A stretch of DNA of 64,000 nt from a virus. The stretch covers positions 62,001 to 126,000 of the IMG/VR virus record IMGVR_UViG_3300027969_000050; one strand, given 5' to 3'. The notes beneath the pieces were generated by a model. It saw only the letters and a program-made list of their open reading frames with translations, made no database searches and was not told the DNA's origin. Position numbers and translations under genes: made by a program. This document shows positions 37,878-47,160 of this stretch, one piece after another. Each line of letters opens with the position of its first letter. The stretch's first letter is position 1.

Positions 37878-40101
37878 CAATCAGGGTATATTTCTTAGCT
37901 TTCTTAGCTCTAGGTAATTTCTCAACAGTATCTTTGTCTCTTTTTTCTACTTCTCGGACAGTATGAGGTGTTTCCTCTTCGCTGTCAACTGTATCTTTAT
38001 TATCTTTGCTTGATTGCTTTTCTCCTGATTGATTTTTTGACATAGACGGCATGCCCGGACGACGTTCAAACGAAGCTGGAGGGGCCTGACCGTTTCCTAC
38101 GCCACCGGGCATTCCTCCCGGTCCCGGAGCAATAGCTGGTGGGCCTCCACCGGGTACGCCTCCGCCAATTCCATTTGGTCCCATGCCACCCGGCTCCTGC
38201 GGCATGACCATTTTCTCGCCAGCATTTCCTCCACCGGGACCTCCGGGAGGGCCACCGCCTCCGGGAGGAGGGCCACCGGGAGGACCACCGGCAGGGCCGC
38301 CGGGAGGACCACCGGGAGGAGGGCCACCGGGCAACATACTTCCCTGCGGGCCAAGCTCCTTGTCCAGAACCGTTTCGACTTCTGCCTTGAGGTCTGGCGG
38401 AATAGGAAGGTTGGCTGCGTGAAGCGCTTTGTAAGTCTTCATCTTTGCGTCCTGCTGCGCGATAGTCTTCTGGACAAGCTCGTCGTTGTATTCGCCAAGC
38501 ATGTCGTCGAACTGGAAGTGAACGCCAAACATGAGCTTCTCGTCTGGTACCGGAACGCCCATTGCGCGTAGCGTCTGCAAGAACTGACGCTCAGTGGCCT
38601 CATCACGAAGGTCAAGGGTTCGGAATTGAAGGTCAGGAATAAGAAGCTTGTGCTTCTCTACGATGCGCTTGGTGCCGTCCTCGTCATACTCGACAACCTC
38701 TTCCATGATTGGCACGCGGGTAGATCCACGCTTTTCATAGTCATAGTGTCCCTGAGCCTCTGCGACAACGGCAGCGCGATCTTTGTAATGCTTAATCAGA
38801 TAGCCTTGATAGGTGCGGAGGATCTGGTTAAGGAACTCTGCTTGGAGAGCGGAAGAGGCATACGGCGTAGCAGAAGAGCCAGCCGAGAGAAGGCTTGGGT
38901 TGACGCCAAAGATCTGCATGATGCGGCGCTCGATGCGGTCAAAGTCGTCTCCGAGGCGAGGCATCTGCTCACGACCAAAGACGCTCTCAACCTCGATACC
39001 GAAGTGGTGAACAAGAAGGCGGAAGTCCGAAGAAAGAGCCATGTCCATGTCGTCACGGAAAACTTCAAGCTCGTCTGGGCTAGGAATCCAAGGACCCTGA
39101 CCGTCCTGAAGGTCCATAATTCCAAGCTTTGCAAGGATAAGCGGCGAGTAGAGGCGCTCAGCAATTGCGTCCTGAGATGCCAATAATTTTTCTTCGTGAA
39201 TTAGGGTCCTGAGTCCCCGGAGAAGAATTGGCGTTCCATGATCGTCCCAGTTAGTCGTCTTATTGGCGACTTGCTTCAGCAGAACGTTGGAAATCGGGAT
39301 GTGATCGCCCTTACGAAGGTAAGGAATTAATTCCGGGAAGTTCATTTCAAGCTGCTTGTACTCCTTTGCAGGAGATTTTGTCTGAGCAAGCTTCTTCAGG
39401 TACTCGGGCGGAACAATTTTTAGCTGCGTGCTGCCAAGAAGAGGAAAATTCTCAATAACCACGTCTTCTGGGTTAATTAGTTCCTCGCGCTCCCAAATAC
39501 CAAGATCCTCATCAAACGAGCCAAGAGGGAAGGCCTCGCCAACAGTCCAGAATTCACGGCCAAGACCAACCAAAAACTCTGGGTAGTCGAGCTGGCCGAT
39601 AAAGAGGTCCTCGTAAAAATCTTTTAGCTTGGGGTCCTTGCACTCAACGTCCATGCCAACGAGCGGGAAACGAGTGAAAATGTCAATCAGGATTGGTACT
39701 AGGTAGTGGGTCGAGTAATAAAGTCGAAGCCACTTGTGAAGCTTATGGCGATGACCCTCGTCGGCCATGTTCCAAGGCAGACCAGAAAGATCCCAATATT
39801 CAATAGGGTCATAGAAACGAGGAATAGCCGCGAAGGTATCTCCGCCGCCCATGCTGCCCGTCTTGCGACCGCTAAGACGACGCTGATCGCCCATAGCCCG
39901 CATCAGGCGATTGTTTGCCTCGATCTCTGAGGCTTGTTTAGTTGTAGAGCCAAGCATATCTGCATGGCGAGCGTCCTTAGTCATAGACGCCATCTCTGAA
40001 TAAGTAGAGGCTTCGAGGCGAGCGCGAGTCGCGTTCTTAGGAACGGCAACTCCAAGTTTCTTTAAATGCTGAACCTGCGCATCTAATTTAGAGGTATCCA
40101 T
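37867..40101 (-). CDS. Portal protein, 744 aa
   Basis: Start ATG 40101 with AAGGA upstream. Hallmarks are the FYDPIEYWDLSGLPWN entry, a helical wing region, and FGVNPSLLSAGSSATPYASSALQAEFLNQILRTYQ, a typical portal stem/clip segment. It forms the dodecameric DNA channel of the head. Residues about 590-690 are an extreme Pro/Gly-rich tail (repeats of GGPPGG). It lies downstream of TerL in the same leftward block, the usual head module, although with two large structural genes between. Confidence 0.85.
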   Translation of the reverse strand: MDTSKLDAQVQHLKKLGVAVPKNATRARLEASTYSEMASMTKDARHADMLGSTTKQASEIEANNRLMRAMGDQRRLSGRKTGSMGGGDTFAAIPRFYDPIEYWDLSGLPWNMADEGHRHKLHKWLRLYYSTHYLVPILIDIFTRFPLVGMDVECKDPKLKDFYEDLFIGQLDYPEFLVGLGREFWTVGEAFPLGSFDEDLGIWEREELINPEDVVIENFPLLGSTQLKIVPPEYLKKLAQTKSPAKEYKQLEMNFPELIPYLRKGDHIPISNVLLKQVANKTTNWDDHGTPILLRGLRTLIHEEKLLASQDAIAERLYSPLILAKLGIMDLQDGQGPWIPSPDELEVFRDDMDMALSSDFRLLVHHFGIEVESVFGREQMPRLGDDFDRIERRIMQIFGVNPSLLSAGSSATPYASSALQAEFLNQILRTYQGYLIKHYKDRAAVVAEAQGHYDYEKRGSTRVPIMEEVVEYDEDGTKRIVEKHKLLIPDLQFRTLDLRDEATERQFLQTLRAMGVPVPDEKLMFGVHFQFDDMLGEYNDELVQKTIAQQDAKMKTYKALHAANLPIPPDLKAEVETVLDKELGPQGSMLPGGPPPGGPPGGPAGGPPGGPPPGGGGPPGGPGGGNAGEKMVMPQEPGGMGPNGIGGGVPGGGPPAIAPGPGGMPGGVGNGQAPPASFERRPGMPSMSKNQSGEKQSSKDNKDTVDSEEETPHTVREVEKRDKDTVEKLPRAKKAKKYTLIDDE

Positions 40102-40168
40102 GACTATCCTTTACGGCCCAGAAGTTGCATTACATAACGCTATCGCATAAGCGTTACAAATACAACTG

Positions 40169-40279
40169 TTACTTTTTACAGGGACACTCTGCACACCGAA
40201 AAGATACAACCCAGCGCCAGAGATTAATACGTTTAAAGTTACCGCAACAGGTTGAGCAGGAACAGCCCTTACAGCTCAT
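40169..40279 (-). CDS. Cys-rich microprotein, 36 aa
   Basis: MSCKGCSCSTCCGNFKRIN...CAECPCKK: eight Cys in 36 residues, with an aromatic patch (LWRWVVSF) between two Cys clusters. ATG overlaps the end of the 673-aa gene, immediately before the portal gene. The size and Cys spacing suggest zinc binding. No assigned function. Confidence 0.45.
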   Translation of the reverse strand: MSCKGCSCSTCCGNFKRINLWRWVVSFRCAECPCKK

Positions 40280-42290
40280 TTAGCCACGAGCGAGAGTCTT
40301 CTTCCGAAGCCTTCTTGCTGTTAGGAAGCTTTCCTAGAACCTCGTCGTCAATCTGATCACTTGCCTCAGCAAGCTCCTTATTGACTTTTTCGCTGTCGGT
40401 AAGCTCTTCTTTTTTCTTGCTGTCCTTCTCGAGGTTTTCCATGGCGTTCAGCTCAGTGGCGCGCTCTTTGGCCGCCTCTTCAGTGGCAAAGGGACCGGCT
40501 GCCTTCTCGTCGCCATCTTCAATGACGAAGAACTTGCCGTCTTCTTCCTTTACTGAGTGAGCGGCGGCAGTAACGCTTCCGCCCTTGTTAAGCATTCTCG
40601 GGTCGCCTATCGAGTTCTGAATTTCTTCCGGGGTCATCTTGTTACCGTCGGGTCCGGTTGGCCTTGCTCCGCCGAACGGATCTCCCTGCATAACAGCGTC
40701 AGATGGCTGCTCGCCAAGAGGCTGAAGGACATGCTCGTTAAAAGCCGCCCCTGCGCCTTCGGCTGCATTTGCAACGCCTTTGGCGACACCCATAGCGGCG
40801 TCTACAGGGGTAGGAGGGGCCGGAAGCCCTGCGGCTTCAAGTCCCTTGTTTAGCATCGCGCCTGCGGGATTAGTAACCATATTGGTTGCGTCCTTAGCAG
40901 CGTCACCAATATCTCCAAGGAGATCGGCGGTATGCATGTTCAGCGCGTCCGTTGAGGACATGGTATGCGGAGTTACAGGATCGGCCTGACCCTTGTCAGG
41001 AAAAGTCTTAGTGTTCTCGGTCCCATCAACATTTTTATCAGTGTTGAAACCAGCGTTGTCGTCAGCGGTAGGAAGCTTCTCCTCCGTAGTAACAGCCTTA
41101 GTCTGCTCAAGAACAGCGTCCTTAGTTGCCTGACCAAGCGAATCAGTCTTCGAGTAGTCTGGGCGTTCAGGCGCGTCCTGATGAACAGTCTTGTAAGGAC
41201 CAGCGTCAGTGTCAATTGGCTCAAGGCCATTCCACTGCTTCTTGTCAATCTTAGGGGAAGGACCTTCTGGCTGCTCAACGTTCTCATTCTTTACCCAAGA
41301 GTCGCCGTCAGTTACTGCCGTGATCTCCCAAGATGCGTTGTGCGATGCAAGAACAGGTTCAGGAGACTCTGCCTCAACTGAATCCATGTCTACTTCCCAG
41401 TCGCCAACAGCGCTAGGGGCATTGTCAAGCTCAGCAAGAGTGGCCTGATCATTTGCTGGTTCATCAAAAGTTTCTTCTGCCTGAGGGGCATCAAGCTCAT
41501 GCGACTGCTCGCCCTGCTCGGCAAGTTCGCGCTGCTCTTTACGCTCAAGGCGGTCGGTTTCCTTCTGATCCCAATAAGACTGAGCAACCATTGGCGGCTT
41601 AAAGTTACATTTATCTTCATAGCCACCGCCGCAATGCGAGTCGCCGCCTACGAGAGGGGCGAAAGCTGCGTACTGAGGCTCACCAACCTGAAGCGAAGCG
41701 TTTACAAGTTCCTTGTGATAAGGACACATTTTTGGGCGACGGGCCTCTTTGACAGAACCTTCTTGCTTGCGCTTATGTCGCTTCTCAATGGCGTCGTAAT
41801 ACTCATCGGGAATTTCATCCATGCCACGATCAAGTTCGTTCTCAGTAAATGGTTCCTTGCGCTTATGAGGCCCTAAAGCTGGTTCCATACCGGGAGGTCC
41901 CATTCCAAGCGCGTGAGCGTCCTGTGCGCCTCGGCAACGAGGACACTCGTCAACGTCGTCCTCCTGAATCATATTACAGTTACTGCATTCCTCTCCTTCA
42001 GAGAGGTTCCTGCCGCCGTTAGCTAATTTTTTTTTAAGGAAAGATTCGCGAATGCTGGCGATGATTGGCTCGTGATCCTCAACGCCCTGCTCATCACAGG
42101 CATCGCGGATAGCATTGTCGAACTCTTCGCCAACAAGGTCAAGGCGCTCAGTAACAGTCTCAGCGTCAGTATCAGTAAGGAACTCACCAAAGCGATCAGC
42201 AACGCGCTTATTAGCAACTGCAATAGCCTTACGACGGGCAATACGGCCCATTTCGTCGTCTGCTGCTAGATGTTCAAAAAGTCCGCTCAT
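40269..42290 (-). CDS. Large structural-region protein, 673 aa
   Basis: Start ATG 42290; an open frame reaches 42440. The N-terminal 110 residues are helical. Then comes a zinc ribbon CSNCNMIQEDDVDECPRC. The middle is acidic and disordered (many Asp/Glu/Pro), and the C-terminus has AAGPFATEEAAKERATEL and a Lys/Glu helix. Its position between TerL and portal suggests a head-assembly, scaffold or minor head role; this is an inference from location. Confidence 0.6.
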   Translation of the reverse strand: MSGLFEHLAADDEMGRIARRKAIAVANKRVADRFGEFLTDTDAETVTERLDLVGEEFDNAIRDACDEQGVEDHEPIIASIRESFLKKKLANGGRNLSEGEECSNCNMIQEDDVDECPRCRGAQDAHALGMGPPGMEPALGPHKRKEPFTENELDRGMDEIPDEYYDAIEKRHKRKQEGSVKEARRPKMCPYHKELVNASLQVGEPQYAAFAPLVGGDSHCGGGYEDKCNFKPPMVAQSYWDQKETDRLERKEQRELAEQGEQSHELDAPQAEETFDEPANDQATLAELDNAPSAVGDWEVDMDSVEAESPEPVLASHNASWEITAVTDGDSWVKNENVEQPEGPSPKIDKKQWNGLEPIDTDAGPYKTVHQDAPERPDYSKTDSLGQATKDAVLEQTKAVTTEEKLPTADDNAGFNTDKNVDGTENTKTFPDKGQADPVTPHTMSSTDALNMHTADLLGDIGDAAKDATNMVTNPAGAMLNKGLEAAGLPAPPTPVDAAMGVAKGVANAAEGAGAAFNEHVLQPLGEQPSDAVMQGDPFGGARPTGPDGNKMTPEEIQNSIGDPRMLNKGGSVTAAAHSVKEEDGKFFVIEDGDEKAAGPFATEEAAKERATELNAMENLEKDSKKKEELTDSEKVNKELAEASDQIDDEVLGKLPNSKKASEEDSRSWLNEL

Positions 42291-42301
42291 AGTGATTATG
42301 C

Positions 42302-42481
42302 CTAAAGAGATCCGATTCGAATAAACTTCGCTTCCGACTCGCCCTTCATCTTGGAAAGCCCCATAACTTCTTTGCAATTTGTGCAAATAACTACTTTGGG
42401 GGGCCATTCCCAGCCCTGCATCATAAGTTCGCTCCCGCACTCATGCTTAATCTGCATGGTGAAGGTGAACTCTGGCTGCAT
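42302..42481 (-). CDS. Zinc-binding protein, 59 aa
   Basis: MQPEFTFTMQIKHECGSELMM..VICTNCKEVMGL: one Cys plus CxxC with a nearby His make a likely zinc site. ATG overlaps the stop of the 439-aa gene (TAATG). Function unknown. Confidence 0.6.
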   Translation of the reverse strand: MQPEFTFTMQIKHECGSELMMQGWEWPPKVVICTNCKEVMGLSKMKGESEAKFIRIGSL

Positions 42482-43800
42482 TAGCCGAAAAGAATGTCGT
42501 CTGGAAGATTCGAATGATCTGTTTCTGCGGCAGCCTCCTTCTTGGCTTTGGTCTTGCGATTCAAAATTTCTTTACGACGCAGGGTCTCAACTCGGTCAAT
42601 CCAAGCAGTCTCAAAAGAGTCGCGGGCGTCGGGGTTAGCGCCAGCGGTCTTTGAACGAATGTGGCTAGAAGCCATTTCACGAGTTACGCCCGAGTCGGCT
42701 AGAGCCGGGGTCTCAAGCTCAGCTACAAAAGCCTCTGGGCCTTCGCTCATCAACTTGTCGTAGTCAGTGTGGTTAGCTTCGCTGACCATGTTTGAGAACG
42801 TGTCGTCAAGCCAAGTACCGTCGTTTCCGCCCAGCGAAGCCTGCTCGGCAACGTGCATGGTCGGTGGGCGGTAAGCCTCAGTGGTTTCATCGTTAATGTG
42901 ATCAAGAGCGGCAACGACCTCGTTAAGCTCAGTGCCAGCCTCAACAGAAATGTTGTCAAGCTCGGCCTCGTCAGCAAACGAGGCGCCGTCATTAGCAATT
43001 TTGACCTGAGCTTCGCGACGAATGCTCTTAAGCTCACCAACACGAGCGATAAGCGAGTCACGATCACCATCAGTAGAAGCATTTAGACGCTCACGAAGCG
43101 AAGCAGTAACAGAAAGAGCCTCTTCCTTCTCGCTCGCGTAGCGCATTTCGTCAGATACGGGGAACTGGACGATGCGCCCGTTCTCAAAACGTACCGTTAC
43201 GGTGTCGCCCCAAATGTCCTTGGTCTTACCAAGAATGCGACCCTTTAGGCCGTTAGGGGTAATGACGTGAGTTGCGTTTTTGCTCTGCGAGTCTTTGCAT
43301 TCTGAACAAACGCCATCTCCCTTAGCAACGTCTTTACCACAGTCATCGCAACAATCTAATTTCATTGCGCTTTTCTTGCTTCGATGATCATCGCATTTTT
43401 TGCAGGAACCCTTAGAGCATGGCTTGGTTCCGGGAACGCGGTCGTAACCGTCCCAGCAATCGCAATCTTTAGCGGACATGAGCTGCTGGGGAACTTGACC
43501 CTGAGCAATCGGGGTGTTGGGAGCCATTACGGTTCCGGGAGGGGCGACCTGATTAGGAATGCCACCGGGGGTTCCGGGAGGATTCACAATCGGGGTGGCC
43601 GGTGGGGTAGCTGGGGCCTGCTGCTGCTGCTGATCAACAGGCATTGGCGGTTGAGGTGCAGGCGCCTGAGGGGCGGGTGCCGCCTCGCGGACGAGAGTCT
43701 CTAGTTCTTCTACTGAATCAGCAGAAGCAACTACTTTGCCCTCCTTCATGGCGTGGGCCTTACCATCATTATCAAACACAAAGGTTAAATCAGAATTCAT
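42481..43800 (-). CDS. Structural-region protein with zinc ribbons and coiled coil, 439 aa
   Basis: Residues 35-105 are Pro/Gln/Ala-rich. Residues 110-180 hold Cys clusters (CDCWDGYD, CSKGSCKKC, CCDDCGKD, CSEC). A small beta domain follows (GRILGKTKDIWGDTVTVRFENG). The C-terminal half is helical with LRERLNAS and DRDSLIARVGELK. The protein ends LPDDILFG. Location after TerL suggests a head or scaffold role; no family recognised. Confidence 0.6.
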   Translation of the reverse strand: MNSDLTFVFDNDGKAHAMKEGKVVASADSVEELETLVREAAPAPQAPAPQPPMPVDQQQQQAPATPPATPIVNPPGTPGGIPNQVAPPGTVMAPNTPIAQGQVPQQLMSAKDCDCWDGYDRVPGTKPCSKGSCKKCDDHRSKKSAMKLDCCDDCGKDVAKGDGVCSECKDSQSKNATHVITPNGLKGRILGKTKDIWGDTVTVRFENGRIVQFPVSDEMRYASEKEEALSVTASLRERLNASTDGDRDSLIARVGELKSIRREAQVKIANDGASFADEAELDNISVEAGTELNEVVAALDHINDETTEAYRPPTMHVAEQASLGGNDGTWLDDTFSNMVSEANHTDYDKLMSEGPEAFVAELETPALADSGVTREMASSHIRSKTAGANPDARDSFETAWIDRVETLRRKEILNRKTKAKKEAAAETDHSNLPDDILFG

Positions 43801-43844
43801 GGTCAACCATTACTATCTTGGTAGCGGATTATATGTAGCAATCT

Positions 43845-45893
43845 TTATCGACTGAAACGTCTGTACTTAGCAGGAGCGCCACGAGAGCGATTCGTATTTT
43901 TCTGTCTGTTGTAGCGAGAACCGGACCCAGCAGACCTTTGTTCGCCCATTCTTGCTGAATAAACTGAGTTGCCATCGTTGTCTCGAAGATCTGCATGCTG
44001 CCCGCCACCGATTTGATATCCACCTTCGGAACCCATACGAATTCCTTCGCCACCGAGGTCCGAACGAATGTCCCTAGCGATAGTGTTGCCAATTAAAGCT
44101 TCAGTGACTTCCATAACACAATCGGCCATATCCTTAGTTTGGACTGGTCCAACATCCTGCTTGGCAACCCTTGGAGTTCTAATCGATTTAAGTTCCTGAA
44201 GGAACTTAAGCTCTTCAGCACAGTACTGGGCGTTCTCAGTGTCATAAGGAGCGTGAACCAGCCCCTGATAAAGAGCCGTCCTGAAAACCTCTGCTCGATC
44301 CCAGTTGGCCTGTGCCGTAGCTGTCTTTTGATAAACGCGGGTGTCTCCGCCCCAACGCACTTGTCTTAGCTCCCTTCGCAACCAAGCGATAGGAAAGTCA
44401 GAGTTGAATTGGTCCATAGTCAGTTCATACGGCTGGAAGAATTGAATGAACTCCATGATCTCAGCAAGAATTGGCTCCCAGTCAATGACCTGACCCGGGA
44501 AGTCCTTGGGGTTCCAGCGCTTAATTACGTCGAACACCACATGCTCGCGTATTCTTCCGTCCTGCTCAATTTTTTCTGTGTGCGCCAAAGCGAAGCCGAA
44601 TCCAGCAGTTGTAGACGAAGGGTCCAGATGGGCTTTGTAACGATACTCGTAATAACCGGTGTTTAGGTTTGTTTTTAGCGGCTCGTGTCCAGTTCCATCC
44701 GGAAGAGGGCGACCCAAGAACATTTCTTCAACCTTTTCAGGCCGAAGATACGAGTCGATAACTTCGGAGAACTTGCCCCTGCGCTCCACTTTATATTTTT
44801 CTGGCTCCTGACGCTCCTCTTCTCGGGCAATCAAGATTCCCTGACGATCCTCCTCGACGAAGAAGGGCTTCTCCTCGTCAACTATTTTCATGTCCGGGTC
44901 CCAGTCAGGACTGACGGTAATACATTTCTTTGGACCCTTGTACTCGGGAGCGTCCCACCAGCCTTCAAACAAGGCCCAAGACGGGAACTGGATCCCCATC
45001 ATGAAAGGTGCGGATGGCTTATCGTTATCTACGGCCTGTGACTCCTCCCAGCGCTCATAAAACTTTCCAACCTTCGAATAAGGAGAGGAGTTGCAGAAAA
45101 TCATTGCGTCCTTGCCAAACTGGGCAAGCGACGGAATGGCGGCCTCGTAAACCTCGCTGGCTGACTGATAAGAGCCGCCCTCCTGAAGGTGGGCCATCTC
45201 GTCAAAACAAATTGCCATCGTGGCAGAACCACGAATAGTTGATGCGTTAGCCGGAAGGGCTGCGCCACGAAGTTTAGAAATGTCCCTCTGGACACGCCTT
45301 CCTTGCCGCTTGAAAGACTCGAGCTTCCTCAAGTCGGACTCCGTGGCGACAGAAAACTCAAGCTCTTGCAGCTTGCTGATGTACGGCTGCATGGCGATAC
45401 ACGAGTTAACCGTTGATGAAAAATCGGCGTACTGGTACTTCTTGGCTTGATCCTGAGATGAGGCGACGCAGGAGAAATAAATTTCTTTTTCTTTATCGAT
45501 TCCGTAATGGGCGCCCGGATCCTGAAGCGCCATAACGTCGAACATGCTCTTAGCAAGGGCGACGCCTGTAACGAAGCCCTTAGACGAACGGCGTCCTCCT
45601 ACCAGCACAACCTCGCGGAAATGGGAGTATTCTTCTGCCCTTAGGTATTCAATTCGCTCCCTGATCAAAGGCGAAATCTTAATCTCGCTTTGATTCCTTC
45701 CGCCATCAATCCAGCTATCGAGGATTGCCTCCTCGGCATCAGTTCGATCCTCTAAAAAAATTAATTTAAGAAGAAGCTTCTGCCTTGGGTAAAGCCGCTT
45801 TCCACAATACTTAGCCGATTCAGCGAACTCCTCAATCGTTACCTTCTTTTGGTTGAGGTTTGCGTCAAGCTGGTCAAGGATGTTGAAAGCCAT
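43845..45893 (-). CDS. terL: Terminase large subunit, 682 aa
   Basis: The ATPase domain has a Walker-A-like VVLVGGRRSSKGFV (96-109) and Walker B MAICFDEMAH (about 227-236). The nuclease part contains YELTMDQFNSD and a late Asp (VQTKDMADCVME), in line with an RNase H-like terminase nuclease. It pumps DNA into the prohead and cuts it. The C-terminal 50 residues are Gly/Arg-rich. Start overlaps the 140-aa gene (TAATG). Confidence 0.85.
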   Translation of the reverse strand: MAFNILDQLDANLNQKKVTIEEFAESAKYCGKRLYPRQKLLLKLIFLEDRTDAEEAILDSWIDGGRNQSEIKISPLIRERIEYLRAEEYSHFREVVLVGGRRSSKGFVTGVALAKSMFDVMALQDPGAHYGIDKEKEIYFSCVASSQDQAKKYQYADFSSTVNSCIAMQPYISKLQELEFSVATESDLRKLESFKRQGRRVQRDISKLRGAALPANASTIRGSATMAICFDEMAHLQEGGSYQSASEVYEAAIPSLAQFGKDAMIFCNSSPYSKVGKFYERWEESQAVDNDKPSAPFMMGIQFPSWALFEGWWDAPEYKGPKKCITVSPDWDPDMKIVDEEKPFFVEEDRQGILIAREEERQEPEKYKVERRGKFSEVIDSYLRPEKVEEMFLGRPLPDGTGHEPLKTNLNTGYYEYRYKAHLDPSSTTAGFGFALAHTEKIEQDGRIREHVVFDVIKRWNPKDFPGQVIDWEPILAEIMEFIQFFQPYELTMDQFNSDFPIAWLRRELRQVRWGGDTRVYQKTATAQANWDRAEVFRTALYQGLVHAPYDTENAQYCAEELKFLQELKSIRTPRVAKQDVGPVQTKDMADCVMEVTEALIGNTIARDIRSDLGGEGIRMGSEGGYQIGGGQHADLRDNDGNSVYSARMGEQRSAGSGSRYNRQKNTNRSRGAPAKYRRFSR

Positions 45894-46315
45894 TACTTCT
45901 TTTTCTTAGAAGCTGTGACCTTACGAGTATTTACCTTTTCCTTCTCACCAAGATAGTCTTCGCCGCGAGCGGTTGCCTTGCGTACCTCATACTGCTTCTG
46001 CTCATGGTCGAACCCGTACTTGTGGATGCTGTCCGTTTTGACCTTGCCAATGATCTCAACCGTTGGAGGGTCGCCATCGTAGAAGGGAGCGATATCCACC
46101 TCTGCAACAATGTTGATGCCCATAAGCTTGGTTAGGATCTCGTCACGCATTTCACTGAGGTTGTCAGCGGTAGCCGGTCGGGCGGCGTAACGATTCTGTA
46201 TGGACTGGACAATTGAGAAGACTTCTTTGACCTCTGAGTCGAGCAGGTCGGCGGCCCAATAGGCCATCTGCTTCTCGGACTTAATTCGGTCGTCTGCTTG
46301 AGGATTAACTGACAT
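45893..46315 (-). CDS. Protein upstream of TerL, possible terminase small subunit, 140 aa
   Basis: AAGGAACGTA precedes ATG 46315. Helical N-terminus, beta-rich centre and a Lys-rich tail (KVTASKKKK). Position directly before TerL and the basic tail would fit a terminase small subunit or terminase-associated factor, but no HTH is obvious. Role by context only. Confidence 0.5.
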   Translation of the reverse strand: MSVNPQADDRIKSEKQMAYWAADLLDSEVKEVFSIVQSIQNRYAARPATADNLSEMRDEILTKLMGINIVAEVDIAPFYDGDPPTVEIIGKVKTDSIHKYGFDHEQKQYEVRKATARGEDYLGEKEKVNTRKVTASKKKK

Positions 46316-46365
46316 TACGTTCCTTTCTTGAAACTTGACTGGTAAGGATTAATGGTCGGAGAACG

Positions 46366-46387
46366 ACGAAAGCCCGCTTTCGCGGGC
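46366..46387 (-). terminator. Rho-independent terminator of the three-repeat gene
   Basis: Leftward GCCCGC-GAAA-GCGGGC stem-loop followed by TTTCGTCGTT. It resembles the terminator at 15601 in loop and tail. It lies after the 216-aa gene and before the terminase unit. Confidence 0.75.
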
Positions 46388-46411
46388 CTCCGAAGATTCT
46401 ATACTTTACTA

Positions 46412-47062
46412 TTAGTTATGGAACTCGTTAGCGATCCATTGACCGATTGACGAGTGGCGGTTTAACAGTCGAAGCGTTTGGCGATCAGATAGATCAATCC
46501 AACTGTAGCTCGCGGTGTCAAGCTCAACGATTGCGTTGGCCGAGTTCTTAACACGAACACCGGCAGAGCGATTCAACGCCCTGATGCCGACCGTTGTGGC
46601 GTTAACCGACTGGACGTACTGTCCAATTGAGCGGTGGTCGCCTAGCCTAGTACGATTATAAAGACCGTCATTCGGATCGTCGTTTCCGCTAACTGTTGCT
46701 CCGAGGTTGATATTTACGCAGTCGCTCGGATCGGTCCTGAGAAGAAGACCGAGATCATAGAGGCCATACACACTATTGCTATTACGAAAACCCTTGACGC
46801 GAACACGAGCGCTAATGCTCAAGGCGCGAACGGAAATGGTTGGCGAAACCGCCGTAAGATCGCGCTCGGCGGGCGTTCCGTTATCGCTTTCAATAGTGAG
46901 GTGCTGGCCAATTGAAGAGTGACTGTTGAGCTGCTTACGGTTATAAGCGTCATCAAGGTCAATCCAACGGCTCGTGGTTGTCGAAAGATTCTTGTATGTA
47001 CCGTCGTAGGTCTTTACGCGAATCTTAGCGGAGCGGTTTAGTGCGATAATTTCTGTTTTCAT
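46412..47062 (-). CDS. Three-repeat beta protein, possible decoration protein, 216 aa
   Basis: AAGGAAACG precedes ATG 47062. Three repeats of about 70 residues share IIALNRSAKIRVK..RWIDLDD..LNSHSSIGQ (repeats at about 1-70, 75-140 and 145-216; second copy VRALSISARVRVK..LGDHRSIGQ). The gene has its own consensus promoter and terminator, which predicts high, independent expression, as for an abundant virion component such as a head-decoration or tail protein. No known family recognised. Confidence 0.65.
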   Translation of the reverse strand: MKTEIIALNRSAKIRVKTYDGTYKNLSTTTSRWIDLDDAYNRKQLNSHSSIGQHLTIESDNGTPAERDLTAVSPTISVRALSISARVRVKGFRNSNSVYGLYDLGLLLRTDPSDCVNINLGATVSGNDDPNDGLYNRTRLGDHRSIGQYVQSVNATTVGIRALNRSAGVRVKNSANAIVELDTASYSWIDLSDRQTLRLLNRHSSIGQWIANEFHN

Positions 47063-47123
47063 TCGTTTCCTTTCAAGAGGTTTTAGCTAACCTATGCCCG
47101 CCGCAGGGTAACATAGGTATGAA

Positions 47124-47152
47124 TGTATAAGTTAAACGATGGCTTTTGTCAA
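47124..47152 (-). promoter_or_regulatory. Canonical sigma70-type promoter
   Basis: TTGACA (47147-47152), 17-base spacer, TATACA (47124-47129) on the minus strand. It drives the three-repeat gene; the 5' leader is about 55 bases. Confidence 0.75.
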
Positions 47153-47160
47153 AAAGATAG

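Noticed and set aside
38183-38422. Rightward Pro/Gly-rich frame
   Set aside because: Antisense reading of the portal Pro/Gly tail; the reverse of GGPPGG codons is also Gly/Pro.
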